This document shows, one piece after another, positions 13,495 to 24,182 of a DNA stretch of 64,000 nucleotides. The notes beneath the pieces are model-generated. The model did no database searches, was not told the origin of the DNA, and saw nothing but the letters and a program-made list of their open reading frames with translations. Source of the stretch: Heterocephalus glaber (Eukaryota > Chordata > Mammalia > Rodentia > Bathyergidae); NCBI RefSeq assembly GCF_000247695.1, contig NW_004624785.1:342482-406481 (forward strand). The letters are read 5' to 3'. Position numbers and translations under genes: made by a program. Positions within the stretch are counted from its first letter, which is position 1; each line of letters opens with the position of its first letter.

Positions 13495-13690
13495 TATATA
13501 AAGGGCTCCTAGAATTCAAGATAAAGATCAACAACCTAACAGAAAATGGGGCAAAGGAACAAACATTTCACAGAAAAATACAAATGACTCTTAAACATAT
13601 GAAAAATTGTTCATCTCAAACATAATAAGTGACAAATTAATCTGGCAGACATTGGCAGATTTTACTTCATTAGAATTCTTACCATTTAAA
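13495..13690 (+). mobile_element. L1 ORF2 fragment
   Basis: GATCAACAACCTAACAGAAA, GGGGCAAAGGAACAAACATT and TTCTTACCATTT follow the L1 ORF2 C-terminal region in order. Short and broken. Confidence 0.6.
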
Positions 13691-13827
13691 CACCTACCAG
13701 TAGTACATATGAAAGTTAACAGTTCTACACAGCTTCACAAATACAATAAAGCACCAACTTTTGCATTTCTGCTAATGTGACAGTTGAGGAATGTTACCCC
13801 AATACAGTTTTAAATATACAATTACCC

Positions 13828-14085
13828 TTTGCTATAGTTTGGATCTCAAATTATCAAAGGCCTATGTGTTGGTGGCTTGGTTATCAGCCTATGGCACTAG
13901 TAAGAAGTGGTAGAACTTTGATAGTGGGGTCCTTGGGGGTGTGCACTTGAAGGGGACTATGGGACCCTGGCCTCTTCCTCTTTTCTTTCACTTGCTGGCC
14001 CTAGGGTGAACCCCAGGGTTTTGCTTTACCATGCATGCACTCCCACCATGACGTGCTGACATGCCACAGGAATGCCTAGTCAAAA
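13828..14085 (+). mobile_element. MaLR LTR (ORR1-like, rodent)
   Basis: CTATAGTTTGGATCTCAAAT, GCACTTGAAGGGGACTATGG, GACCCTGGCCTCTTCC and CCATGACGTGCTGACATGCC match rodent ORR1-type LTR blocks. The 3' end is truncated. Confidence 0.7.
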
Positions 14086-14098
14086 ATGTTTTCTAAAT

Positions 14099-14162
14099 TG
14101 GGGTTAGGGTTGCCTAAGTGTGAGGCCATGGGTTTGATCCCCGGCACTACCAGGGGAAAAAA
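14099..14162 (+). mobile_element. ID-like SINE, partial
   Basis: GGGGTTAGGGTTGCCTAAG and GGTTTGATCCCCGGCACT; the A box is degraded. Confidence 0.55.
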
Positions 14163-14961
14163 TGAAAAAGAAAAGAAATTTAAAGCACTGTCTTGCATAA
14201 GCTAGGATGCTCAGAATTATGTTGAAAACATCAAAATATGTAAGAATACTTCCCTGGTTATAACAAAGCAAAAAAATTCCTGAGCTTAATTCAAAACCAA
14301 ATTAGAAGACCATCAGAAGCCATACTAAAGGCTACATAAATGGTTAAACTATCTTCCAAGAGTTCCCATTCTGAGAGTAATGTTAATTTCATTGTACACA
14401 GATGCGCCATATATACTGTACTGCACACTTTTACAATGAAGGCAGTGTAATGAAGTTAACACAGTCCCACCAGCCTGAACCACCAGAGGTACATGCACAA
14501 CTGTCCCATCGGGTGGCTTGGGACTGTCATGCATGTACAGCCCCATCAAGAACATGTCAAAGCGGGAAAGTTTAAAATTGTTCCTCTTCCCCTGCCACAG
14601 ATTGTGAAAATAGTTTTAAAAGTACCCTTCAAAATGTTATGCATTTAATATGTGTTTGCACATACACATGCACACAATTATTCAAAAACAAATACACAGA
14701 ACCAGTTAGAACCACACCATACACAAGTCTATCTACACTTCATCTTTTGTCTGATCTTCGGACTCATATCAGTACACCTACCTGTTGTTTATTACAGCTG
14801 GAAGGTTACTAATCTACTCCCAACTTGCAGACAAAACTTAACTGTAGCTAAGAAAATAACCTTAACCCCATCCCCAAATTAAGAGAGTTGTATTGTTTTT
14901 CCTGATAATAACTACATGTTTACTGTCGGAAAAAAAAGTATATATAAAAAAGTTGAACAGC

Positions 14962-15047
14962 GGGCCAGGGATTTAGCTCAGTGGTTCTGCCACCTACCTC
15001 GAAAGCACAAGAACCCGAATTCGATCCCCGGTACCAAACAAACAAAC
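14962..15047 (+). mobile_element. ID-like SINE
   Basis: Near-consensus body with an ACAAACAAAC tail. Near-perfect duplication AGTTGAACAG/AGTTGAAGAG on either side. Confidence 0.92.
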
Positions 15048-15184
15048 AGTTGAAGAGCAAAGAGTACCCAAATCCCAAAGTCAACTAGTAGAAACTTACT
15101 CTCAGTAACAATAGGTGTCTCTCACTTGCTCACCAGCACTGTGTATTGACAATGTGGTTCATTCTTCCCAAAGGGGTGGGGGTG

Positions 15185-15415
15185 TAATCACTGGCAACCT
15201 AGAGATTCTGAGCTGGTTTTGGATCCAGACACAGGGGTTCAAATCCACATTCCATCAGTCTTGAAAACTTGGCCCAACTCCTTAACTACATGTCTTAAAT
15301 TCCTCAAGAATAAGGTAAAGATAACAGCATGTGTCTTATGACATGAATGAGAAATGAAGTAATAAAAATAAAGCACAGGGAAAACTGAGTGGCACAGAAG
15401 GCAAATAAACGCTAG
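15185..15415 (+). mobile_element. MIR relic
   Basis: GGGGTTCAAATCCACATTCC, GGCCCAACTCCTTAACTACA and a downstream AAATGAAGTAATAAAAATAAAGCACAG-like order match an ancient MIR. Confidence 0.6.
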
Positions 15416-15479
15416 TGACTGTGACCTTTGACTCTTTTGAACATTATATATGTGAGGTTTAAAATAATTTATTACAGTA

Positions 15480-15625
15480 AAAGACACATTGCCATGAGTC
15501 CCACTTAAAATACTCCCTCTTACTTTCAACACACTTATCCCACCAGGCTTGGCCACTTTCTGAAGCAGTCCTGAAAGCTCTCTTTCTTGAGTGTCTTTAT
15601 AAGGTATGATAAAAAATGCAGTGAA
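15480..15625 (-). pseudogene. Mariner-like transposase C-terminal relic (minus copy)
   Basis: The minus strand encodes KTLKKESFQDCFRKWPSLVG, matching the mariner transposase C-terminal pattern of an FQ.CFRKW block, before it degrades. It is paired with an inverted second copy at 15685-15900. It is far too short to be functional. Confidence 0.65.
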
Positions 15626-15684
15626 TGCTGCTGCCTAGTGCCATCCAACAGAGTGGCAGGCTTATAAAAATGTTGTGTGTCTTC

Positions 15685-15900
15685 ATGCATCTTATTCACC
15701 AGATCTGGCACCATGTATCTTCTGGCTCCTCCCCAAAGTAAAAAGGACCACAAAAGGTAAACATTTGAATGGATTCAGCAAATTGAGGCACCTTTGACAG
15801 TGCAACTAAAGACATTCACACAAGAGAATTTCCAGAGCTGCTTCAGAAAGTGTCAGGATCAATGAAATAAATGTGCTTGAAGTAAGGGAGAATGTTTAGT
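15685..15900 (+). pseudogene. Mariner-like transposase C-terminal relic (plus copy)
   Basis: The plus strand encodes SPDLAPCIFWLLPKVKRTTK, the SPDLAP.DFWLFPK motif around the last catalytic Asp region of mariner transposases. Stops and a frameshift follow, then a CFRK block. This copy and the one at 15480-15625 face each other head to head, with related sequence around GACTGCTTCAGAAAGTG and GAGCTGCTTCAGAAAGTG. Confidence 0.7.
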
Positions 15901-15933
15901 GTTGTTCAGGATCAATAGCAATGAGTCTTTTAC

Positions 15934-15978
15934 TCTCATAAGAATTTTATTTATTTATTTTTTCTCATAAGAATTTTA
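15934..15978. repeat. 16-bp duplication flanking a T-rich tract (tail-only insertion)
   Basis: TCTCATAAGAATTTTA occurs perfectly at 15934-15949 and 15963-15978, separated only by 13 bases of T and A. This is what a tail-only retrotransposition product looks like. Confidence 0.75.
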
Positions 15979-16642
15979 AAGTCTAGACATTCACTGTAGT
16001 TTTCAATCACAACTCATACATTCTGCCTGTGATGAAAATGGTGTTACATACTGTAAAACTACTTCTTCTTTCCAGACCATCAAGGGTTCTGGAACTAACG
16101 TGAGGATTCAAAGGAAAGTGGAATACCAGCTAATGATTCCCAAAGAATACTTCACAGAACTGCAAAGAAACCAGATCCAACCAACCAAGCAGGGGGGTCA
16201 GGCAGACCCACCCAGTCGTGTTGTGTGGCCTATGGAGCCCGACTGCCCAGGCAGCAACAGCAGGGCTGTGGGCAGTGGTCTTGGATGGGCTGGTTCTCAT
16301 GGAGCTGAAAGCAGGAGCCATCCCCAGATTCAAGCCACAACAGGTAAGTGGCAGGTCCCAGAGAGTGTGGCTCTCTTCAGTTGACTGGGGAACCAATATC
16401 TCTCACACTCTCATGCATGAGACAATGCAGGTTTATTTGTATCTCACTGACCACTCTGACAGGAACCAAAACAAAATGTTTTTGTATATTTGTTTATGTA
16501 TGTATTCATTTAAGTGTGCGTGTGTGTGTAAGACATTGAGGTAAAGTAATATCATCCTTTGGAAGATGTCATAGATTTTTCCAGCAAAGAAAATCCAGAA
16601 TAATCGAAACAACCACTTCTACCAACACAAAACCCGTGGAAG

Positions 16643-16674
16643 GTGCTCGCTTTGGCAGCACATATAATAAAACT
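16643..16674 (+). pseudogene. Truncated U6 snRNA pseudogene (5' end only)
   Basis: About 30 bases beginning GTGCTCGCTTTGGCAGCACA match the 5' end of U6 snRNA with one or two changes. The rest of U6 is absent, so it is not a functional gene. No upstream PSE or TATA arrangement was recognised. Confidence 0.8.
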
Positions 16675-17273
16675 CATGGAAGTATAATAAAAGGGAAGAA
16701 ATCAAAAGGATTTTAAAGGTAAGGGGAAAGCATAAAACCTCAGAAGCAGAAAATAAAAGTTAAATTTAAATAAGACAACTTTTCAATGAAGAGAGAATAC
16801 ACATCCTATATGCTAGCAGTGTGAGACACACTGGGATCTGTGCACCTGGATACATGTGTCTTGGTAGGGATGATATGGCAAGGCTGACAAGAGCCTTCAG
16901 GAAATCCTCCCACCCCAACTGTTTGAAAAAATACTCTAATAATGAAAAATCTAACAGGAGACCAATCTGTAAATAAACTGACCATTTCAATGGTTTCCCT
17001 GTAAATAATAAGTTGCTTACATATTGATTAAAATATATATATAATCGGGGGATATTCACATTAGCAATAAAAAAAGCAGAAGTGGTAACCAAATTATGCA
17101 GAATCATGTAGAAAGTAGTTATCAATAAATCGTACTGTACTCCTGTACACGAAGTAAAGATGTCATGTGTGAACATGCTGCAGTTCACCAAAGTCTCAAG
17201 GGGATGTTTGTGAAGAAATTACGAATAAACTCTACCCAAATGCACCCTTCTCCACTTACAAATGGGCACCTAA

Positions 17274-17405
17274 AGTGGGATATGGTTGCACACACCTGTG
17301 ATCCCAGTACTCTGAGAGGCTGAGGCAGGAAGATCACAAATTCAAGGCCAGCCTTGGTAGTTTGGGGACTTAGCAAGACCTTGTCTCAAAATACAAAAAT
17401 AAAAA
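17274..17405 (+). mobile_element. B1 SINE
   Basis: GCACACACCTGTGATCCCAG, GAGGCTGAGGCAGGAAGATC and AAGACCTTGTCTCAAAA. Confidence 0.88.
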
Positions 17406-17890
17406 GGGGTAGGGATGTGTCAGGTAAAAGGGCCGAAGACCAAGACCAGACCAGGCCACAACAAGCCTTTATTAGGGGAATAGATCTGCCGGGGCTGTCT
17501 CTGAACAAAGGAGAGACAAAAGCAATATGGCTGGGGCAGGGAGAGTCTTTTATAGAGACTGGGGTGGGGCTTGTAGGGGCTGAGGCGGGGTTGAGTGAGG
17601 TAGTGACTAGGGAATGGAGGAGCCGGTGATGTCACTAGGTGGTAGGAGGTGAGCGAGTATTAGGTTACTGTCTAGGTGGGAACAGGGGCATGCTGGGAAG
17701 AAGGGTTTGTTCTTTGGTGGGAGCAACCATCTTGGCATGATGTCACACAGGGGAGGGGGCAAGGCACCATAGGAAGAGGGCAGCTACTATACATAATAGC
17801 TGCTGAGGTGGTGGGAGACCTATCAGGATGTAGCTCAGTGGGAAGGCTATGGGTCCATTTCCCAGTACTTCCAAAACAACAACAAATAAA
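17406..17890 (+). mobile_element. ID-like SINE split by the copy-1 LTR
   Basis: The SINE starts as GGGTAGGGATG at 17407-17417 and resumes at 17826 as GGATGTAGCTCAGTGGGAAG. The LTR lies between. It ends near 17890 in an AAC-rich tail. Confidence 0.85.
17418..17825 (-). mobile_element. Solo LTR of an endogenous retrovirus (copy 1)
   Basis: A 408-bp LTR in minus orientation begins TGATAGGTCTCC and ends TTTTACCTGACA, the TG...CA ends of retroviral LTRs. It carries a TATA box (TATAAAA, complement at 17548-17554) and an AATAAA signal (complement at 17468-17473). It is bracketed by a perfect 5-bp target duplication, GGATG, at 17413-17417 and 17826-17830. It interrupts an ID-like SINE whose two halves rejoin across it. 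No internal retroviral sequence is present, so it is a solo LTR left by recombination. The ERV class is uncertain; 5-bp duplications are typical of ERVL but not exclusive to them. Confidence 0.92.
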
Positions 17891-17955
17891 CAAAGCACCT
17901 GAAATAAACTGTGACTTGAGAAATTAAAACAACAACAACAAAAAACTACTTCTAC

Positions 17956-18082
17956 CAAGCACTGCCACTGAGCTACATCCCCAGCCCATAATGGCCTTTT
18001 ATTAATTTATTTTTCATTGTGCTGCTGGGGATCAGACCCAGGGCCTTGCCCATGGTAGACAAGTGCTCTACCACTATGCTAC
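17956..18082 (-). mobile_element. Two adjacent ID-like SINE relics
   Basis: A partial copy (CACTGAGCTACATCCCCAGC at 17956-17988) is followed by a fuller copy (CTGCTGGGGATCAGACCCAG through CTACCACTATGCTAC at 18014-18082). Confidence 0.65.
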
Positions 18083-18329
18083 TACTTTCAATCCCATAAA
18101 CGAACGTCATGCCTCTTCCTCTGGATCTGTATGTATGTGCATCTTCTCTCTTACTTCACTTGACTATACCCTACTTACTGTCCAGCTTCCAGCTTATATT
18201 TCATGTGTGGGAATCATTCTACAACCTCCAAAATCTGGCATATCTCCCTTTCCCTCAACACACCACCTTAGAACACTATACTTTCCCTATCACTTTCTGT
18301 ATACTGCATTATTACTGTTTATTTACATT

Positions 18330-18415
18330 GCTTATTTAAGTTCTCTTTCTATCTTGCGCAGCACAGTACCTGACACAGGAGCCACACAAATATTTGTTAA
18401 AGGACTGAATTATTA
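18330..18415 (+). mobile_element. L2/MIR 3' end relic
   Basis: CACAGTACCTGACACAGGAG and AAATATTTGTTAAAGGACTG match the L2/MIR terminal block. Confidence 0.55.
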
Positions 18416-19329
18416 ATCCATTTGCCACACTGCACAATGCCTACTATCTAGTAAGTGCTTAGATAGTTCAACCTAATGAACTCATTGCCACTTCCAAATA
18501 AACCAAATCTTACTAATTCAAAGTACAGAAAATGCACTGGAGATGAAAAATATTTCATCTAGGTTTAATGTCCCTGTAAGTCCTTTTGGATCTGTTTAAA
18601 GAATTTAAATTACATACTTTCTATCAAAGTATGCAAGAACATTACTGAAATGAAATGTACAGATTTTAAAAATTAAACTACTCAAAATGATACTTCTGCT
18701 CAAGGCCAACTACATGAATGCACATGCAACCACTTACCTAAGGAATACAGTCTCTGTTTTATATAATTCTTGGACTAAGACCAGTCTTCTTAGCTATAAC
18801 TTATTTTATCAGTCATTCCTGCTTAAAACAATTTCTCTCCTAGATTCATGTGGGTAAACCACTGACCTACAGCTGGTTTATACTGCATCACAACTGTAAG
18901 GTTAGATATAAGACTGCCAAAGAGAAGATATAAAAATAAAATATAATTTGACTAATTCAAGTTCACAAAAAAAAAAAAATGGAAGAATCAATCAGATGTG
19001 GTTAAAGGAAGAGATTTTGACCAAACAGCAACTCAACAAGGGGTAAAAGATTACAAAGTGAGGGCTCATTGCATGCAAAGACAACAAAGCCCAAAGACAA
19101 GACCTTTGACAGGGTGGGGCCTTCCCAGACACCTATGCAGCCAGACATGTGAACCCTGATGAGATTTTTTGCTAGACCCTCTTTTCCCCTTCCAGCCAGC
19201 AACCTGATTTGAGGTACAGTGACCAAGAAATACAAGTGGAATCTGAATCGAGTTTTTCACCCATACCTTCTACGATGACAGCAACCATTATGGAGCCTAT
19301 CGTACGCTGCCTCTGTAACTTCCTCCTGC

Positions 19330-19620
19330 CACTAATCTTTCATCCATTCAACTCTGTGCACTATTGTGAGAAGCTCTCATGACAAGGCTGAGTCACCATC
19401 TCACACATTAAAAACTATTAATGATTCCCTTACCTAGGATCAAGTTCAAATGCATTTCTCTTGCATCAAGATCCTCCACAGTCTAACACCACACTGAAAA
19501 TCCAGCACTATCTCCCCTCCACAATGGCAAATCCCCTCCCAGATAACTCTCTTCTCTTGCCCAGTAAAATGTCATGGGAATAAACACTATGGCAGTATTT
19601 GTGCCCCTTCTTCCTTCTTT
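19330..19620 (+). mobile_element. Possible L2 relic
   Basis: GATCAAGTTCAAATGCATTT and ATCCTCCACAGTCTAACACC resemble the L2 3' region. Highly diverged. Confidence 0.35.
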
Positions 19621-19764
19621 ACTGCACAGCCACCCCCATTTTCTTAATCCATCCCTCTCTACTGTGAGTCAGGGAGGGTAACTCCACATCCAGCTCCAAG
19701 GAGAGATCTAAAGTGCTTAGCTAAGGGCGCAATTTGTTACGGGGATAGGTAAGACAATTCTTAA

Positions 19765-19826
19765 TTTTTTTGTTTTGGTGGTACTGGAGATTGAATGCAT
19801 GGCCTTTGCGCTAAAATCTCTAGGTC
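19765..19826 (-). mobile_element. ID-like SINE relic
   Basis: GGTACTGGAGATTGAATGCA followed by a degraded A box. Confidence 0.45.
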
Positions 19827-20345
19827 TATTACCCCTATGGTTACAACGCCTATGGCAGAGAGGTTTTCAATTAACACAGGCAGAGTCATAAAAATGCCAA
19901 ATGGTAAGAGTTTTAAAAGCACTGTCCTCATCTTAATGGATATTACAAACATTAATACAGCAAACTTAATTTAGGATATGCTTATATACCAACAGACCAA
20001 ATACTTTAAAATAGTAAGGATTTATTAATATTTTAAGTATGATATTTCTTAATTTTTAAGTATGGTAATAGGAATTGTGATCGTGTCTTTTAATAATTCT
20101 AGTTTTGGATCTATACTGAAATATTTACCATGAAATAATGACTGGAATTTGCTTCAAAATAGAGAATGTAATGATGAGGGAGCTGGGTTAGAGGAGATGA
20201 ATTTGGCTGGGAGTTGATCATTGTTAAGGCTGGTGAAAGGTTCACTGTACTCTTCCACTTTTGACTATATTTGCAATTTTTATAACTAGCTAAAAAACTG
20301 AATTATGCTGAAGTGTTTAGATAAGATCTTAAAAACTCAGACATG

Positions 20346-20462
20346 AGCCAGGCGTGGTGGTGCAAGTCTATAATACCAGCACTTGGAAAGCTGAGGCAGG
20401 AGGATTGCTGCAAGTTCAAGGCCAGCCTGGGCTACATAGTGAGATCCTGTTTTAAAAACAAA
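20346..20462 (+). mobile_element. B1 SINE
   Basis: GAGCCAGGCGTGGTGGTGCA, AGCTGAGGCAGGAGGATTGC and GGGCTACATAGTGAGATCCT; no internal duplication. Confidence 0.92.
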
Positions 20463-21329
20463 ACAAAAAAACCAAAAAACCCCCCTCAGACACGGAGTTT
20501 TCAAACACAAATAATACGAAGTCCCACTAATGTATTTTGTGTAAAGAAAGTCACTGAATGGATTCAGGGAAGAATAAAGATTCTTTGAATCTTAAATTCC
20601 TAAACCAAGATGATGCCACTTCTTCTAAACCCACTTGTCAGTATTCCAAACGCTTCTTACACTGCTCTCCTGGAAACTGTTGAGGCGTCAGGGATACACT
20701 AGAAATGATCAAGCAGTGATCCTCATCAGAAGAGGAATGCAGCCAGACCTAATTGGTTATAAATGGTTTCCTATCAGCCTGAAATCTGGCAGTCTGGAAA
20801 TTGTTAACTTCTTGTCTGGGTGGACACCAGTCAGGTAATGGAGTAATGATGACCTGAGGTTTAGCATGAAGGGGTAAATGGTCTGATGGGCTGTATATAT
20901 TTATTTTCAATATGTCCAGGAGGCATGATCTGAAAATTTCTATGAGATAGAATCCCAACTCTAATTATGTTAGAGATTTCTTTATTTCTTTAAAAAAATT
21001 TAAACTGATTTGACTGGGTTATTCCTAGTGTATAAAAGGATAATCTATCAGTCTTTGAAGGTCTCTCACTGACTAGCTTAAATGGAGCACAGGATTTTCC
21101 TAGTGTGACTTTAATAAGATACAATCAATTAAATTTTAAAGGGGGATACAATAATATTTAAATACAGTATCAAAGTGAACAGAGTATTAACTTCCTGCAG
21201 TTACCTTTGGCCAATAAAGACACACAAGGAATGAAGGAAGAGGAGAGATGAAGGGAGAAAAGAATCAATCATGTGGGGAGTGGTGAAAACCCTCTGATGG
21301 TTTCGAATTTCCAAGTCAATGCCCAAACC

Positions 21330-21735
21330 CCTATCGTGGCCTACAACTCCCTACTGACCTGGCCCCCATTCTCAGCCTCCTCTCAGGCCCTGGCCCAGTG
21401 TGTACCACCCTGTCAGGGGAATGCTCACTTCTTAGAAAGCCAAGACAGGCTAACTCCTTCCTTCAGGTCTCCCTCTATCTGTCAGTTCCCCCTGAGGCTT
21501 CCTCAGCCACCACATCTAATGCTGTGTGCGCCCGACCCCTGAATCCATTCCTCCTCCCAGCCGCTCTCCTTAGTGACCTTATTTATCAGCCTTCTTCCTC
21601 TACTATAACATAGCAGGGATTTTTGCCTAATGGCTTGGGCTTCAAAAATGATTTTCTTCAATGCTATATTCCTAACACTTCGACAGTTTCTGGCCCAGGG
21701 CAGATATGTCACAAATTTACTGAAAGAACAAAAAT
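21330..21735 (+). mobile_element. L2 3' end relic
   Basis: CCTTCCTTCAGGTCTCCCTC, CCCTGAGGCTTCCTCAGC, GCAGGGATTTTTGCC and the distal GTTTCTGGCCCAGGGCAGAT follow the L2 3' end in order. Confidence 0.65.
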
Positions 21736-21814
21736 GATGATCAAACACTGTGAGGACCCAAAGAAATTTGTTATCTGTGAACTTGGTATATGGTTCTAGT
21801 TTAGATATAGATAT

Positions 21815-22221
21815 TGATAAGTCTCCCACTACCTCAGCAGCTATTATGTATCGTAGCTGCCCTCTTCCTATTGTGCCTTGCCCCCGCCCCTGTGTGACAT
21901 TATGCCAAGATGGTTGCTCCCACCAAAGAACAAACCTTTCTTTCCAGCATGCCCCTGTTCCCGCCTAGAGAATAACCTAATACTCACTCACCTCCTACCA
22001 CCTAGTGACATCACCAGCTCCTCCATTCCCTAGTCACTACCTCATTCAACCCTGCCTCAGCCCCTACAAACCCCACCCCAGTCTCTATAAAAGACTCTCC
22101 CTGCCCCAGCCATATTGCTTTTGTCTCTCCTTTGTTCAGAGACAGCCCAGTAGATCTATTCCCCTAATAAAGGCTTGTTGTGGCCTGGTCTGGTCTTGGT
22201 TTTTGGCCCTTTTACCTGACA
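21815..22221 (+). mobile_element. Solo LTR of an endogenous retrovirus (copy 2, inverted relative to copy 1)
   Basis: A 407-bp plus-strand LTR begins TGATAAGTCTCC and ends TTTTACCTGACA. It has a TATA box at about 22086-22092, an AATAAA signal at 22166-22171, and a perfect 5-bp target duplication, GATAT, at 21810-21814 and 22222-22226. It aligns end to end with the LTR at 17418-17825 in reverse complement, with roughly 20 differences by eye (about 95% identity). No retroviral genes lie beside it. The different target duplications show two independent insertions, not one duplicated locus. Confidence 0.92.
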
Positions 22222-22274
22222 GATATAAGGAGGTTTGTGCTTGTTGTCAATAAATTTTCATGAACTGGGCATGT

Positions 22275-22362
22275 GTGGTGCTGTTTGCAATGCGGGAGCA
22301 TCAAACCTGAGGCCTGGATCAAGCCAAGCACATCACTAATACTGAGATACATTCCCACCCCA
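22275..22362 (-). mobile_element. ID-like SINE relic
   Basis: TGGTGCTGTTTGCAATGC and ACTGAGATACATTCCCACC; diverged. Confidence 0.45.
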
Positions 22363-22390
22363 AGTGTTTAGTTATTTTTAAAAGTTAAAA

Positions 22391-22511
22391 GCCAAGTGTA
22401 GTGGCCTATCCCTGTAACCTCACCTACTCAGGAGGTTGAGGCAGGAGGATCAAAAGTTGGAGGCTAGCCTGGAGAACTTAGCAAGAACCTATCTTAAAAA
22501 AAAAAAAAAAA
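22391..22511 (+). mobile_element. B1 SINE
   Basis: A degenerate B1 ends in a long A-tail. AAAGTTAAAAG duplications lie at 22381-22391 and 22512-22522. Confidence 0.85.
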
Positions 22512-22524
22512 AAGTTAAAAGAAA

Positions 22525-22605
22525 GGCTGGGATGCAGCTCAGTGGTGGAGCACTCGCCTGGTACTTGTGAGGCCCTGACTGAGTTAAACCACAAAACAAA
22601 CAGAA
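22525..22605 (+). mobile_element. ID-like SINE
   Basis: GGCTGGGATGCAGCTCAGTG and GAGGCCCTGACTGAGTT, then an AAACAAAC-type tail. Confidence 0.75.
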
Positions 22606-23124
22606 AACATTTTCTCCTTTGGAAGAAGAAAATAAAGTACTTAAGGAAATGAATTTTGTAATTTACAAATAACATCTGTAATCCTAAACGTAGGAGCATT
22701 TTTCTATTTAAGTACCACTTACTATTTATAATATTAAACACTTTTTCATGTCAGTATAATTCAAAAATCATTATAGAAGGCAGATAAATTTGGGAATCTG
22801 CTCTAATTTTTCAAATTAAAAAATGAACTTTTCCTTTATTACAAAGATAACAAATGTTTACTACTCAAAATCTTGAGAATACAAAAGCTGAAAGATAAAA
22901 ACATGCACCAAAGTGTAACCATTATGAGACAGTCTGCTATTCTTAACACACATATTCTAAATATACATATTCTAAATATGTACATATTTGAATATGTACA
23001 AATCTACATATTCAAGCCCTTTTCTCTGAATTTGCATTATAAAATACACTGAAACTGGCATTTAACTGGTACACTTTAAACAGCCTATCATTCAGTGTGA
23101 ACTCTTTTAATGAATGTTAGGTTT

Positions 23125-23480
23125 CACAAGGTTGGGACAAAATAATTGATGTTTACAACATAAAAGAGGAGAGGTTTATTTGGCTTGTGGATCCAGAAGG
23201 TTCAGTTTATGGTTGGCTGGCTCCAAGGAAAAAAATGGCAACATGGAAGGGATGGGCACAGAAAAGCTGCTCAATCTATGACAGCCAGGAAGTAGAGAGA
23301 GAAGGAAAGAATAAGGAGAAAGATAAAGTGTACCCTCCAAAGGTATGTCTCTAGAAATCATCAATTAATTAATCCACTAACACATATAGTCCTTCTATGA
23401 TCCAATCATCTTCCAAAAGCCCTGTATCTGAACATGGTACTTTAGGGGGACATTTTAGATGTAATCCATAATGGGAAGGA
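23125..23480 (-). mobile_element. MaLR-type LTR relic
   Basis: GAGGTTTATTTGGCTTGTGG, GGTTGGCTGGCTCCAAGGAA and the distal ATTTTAGATGTAATCCATAA match reverse-strand MaLR LTR order. Confidence 0.6.
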
Positions 23481-23971
23481 TACAAATAATTTACTTCCAG
23501 TGTTGGACAGGCATATATTAGCTAATGAAATGTTTACTGACCTAAATATTTGGGATCTGACCATATGAAACCTGGACCTGCAGACTGAGATGTACTGCAT
23601 AAACATTTTTAAAGCAACTGATATGATAGAGTATGAGTTAAACTTCACTCAATGGATTAAAAATAAAATAGACATATTATGACTCCACTCCTCAGAAAGC
23701 GTGGCTGATGTAAGCAGCCAAGTCTCTGCAGAGAGCCTGCCCTCCTCCAGGGCACTGCTACATGGGAAACGTACACCTCAAGGCAAGGGCCAGGCCTTCC
23801 ACACTAACATCACAACACAGACAAGGGGACCTGGCACTGAACTCAATGGACGTTCAAATAAATCTTGGTGAATGATAATGGGTACCAGTTACCATAATAA
23901 AGTTGGATTTCCTGCCATTTATCCTTAAAGTTATATGTCTCTGTGACTTATGAAAAGTCACAAATCTGCAA

Positions 23972-24014
23972 TTTTCTGAGTACTTCTTTTTTTTTTTCTT
24001 TTTTTTCTGAGTAC
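23972..24014. repeat. 12-bp duplication flanking a T-tract (tail-only insertion)
   Basis: TTTTCTGAGTAC is repeated at 23972-23983 and 24003-24014 around a T/C-rich run and nothing else. Confidence 0.65.
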
Positions 24015-24182
24015 CTCTATATGACTTAACATTTAGATTCTAAAAGTCGCTTAGAAAAATTGAATTAAGACTGACTACATTCTTAAATACTATATTTACA
24101 GTGCCTAAAATGAATAAGGGCAAAAGCTATCATGTTTTTATTAGTCAAAAGAAAAAAAGGAGGAAAAGAAACACCAATTGGA

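Noticed and set aside
16643..16674. Functional U6 snRNA gene
   Set aside because: Only the first ~30 bases match; the body and the terminator are missing.
16766..17191. Open frame of 141 codons on the minus strand
   Set aside because: AT-rich intronic sequence giving a hydrophobic, Phe/Leu-rich chance frame with no recognisable motif and no splice context.
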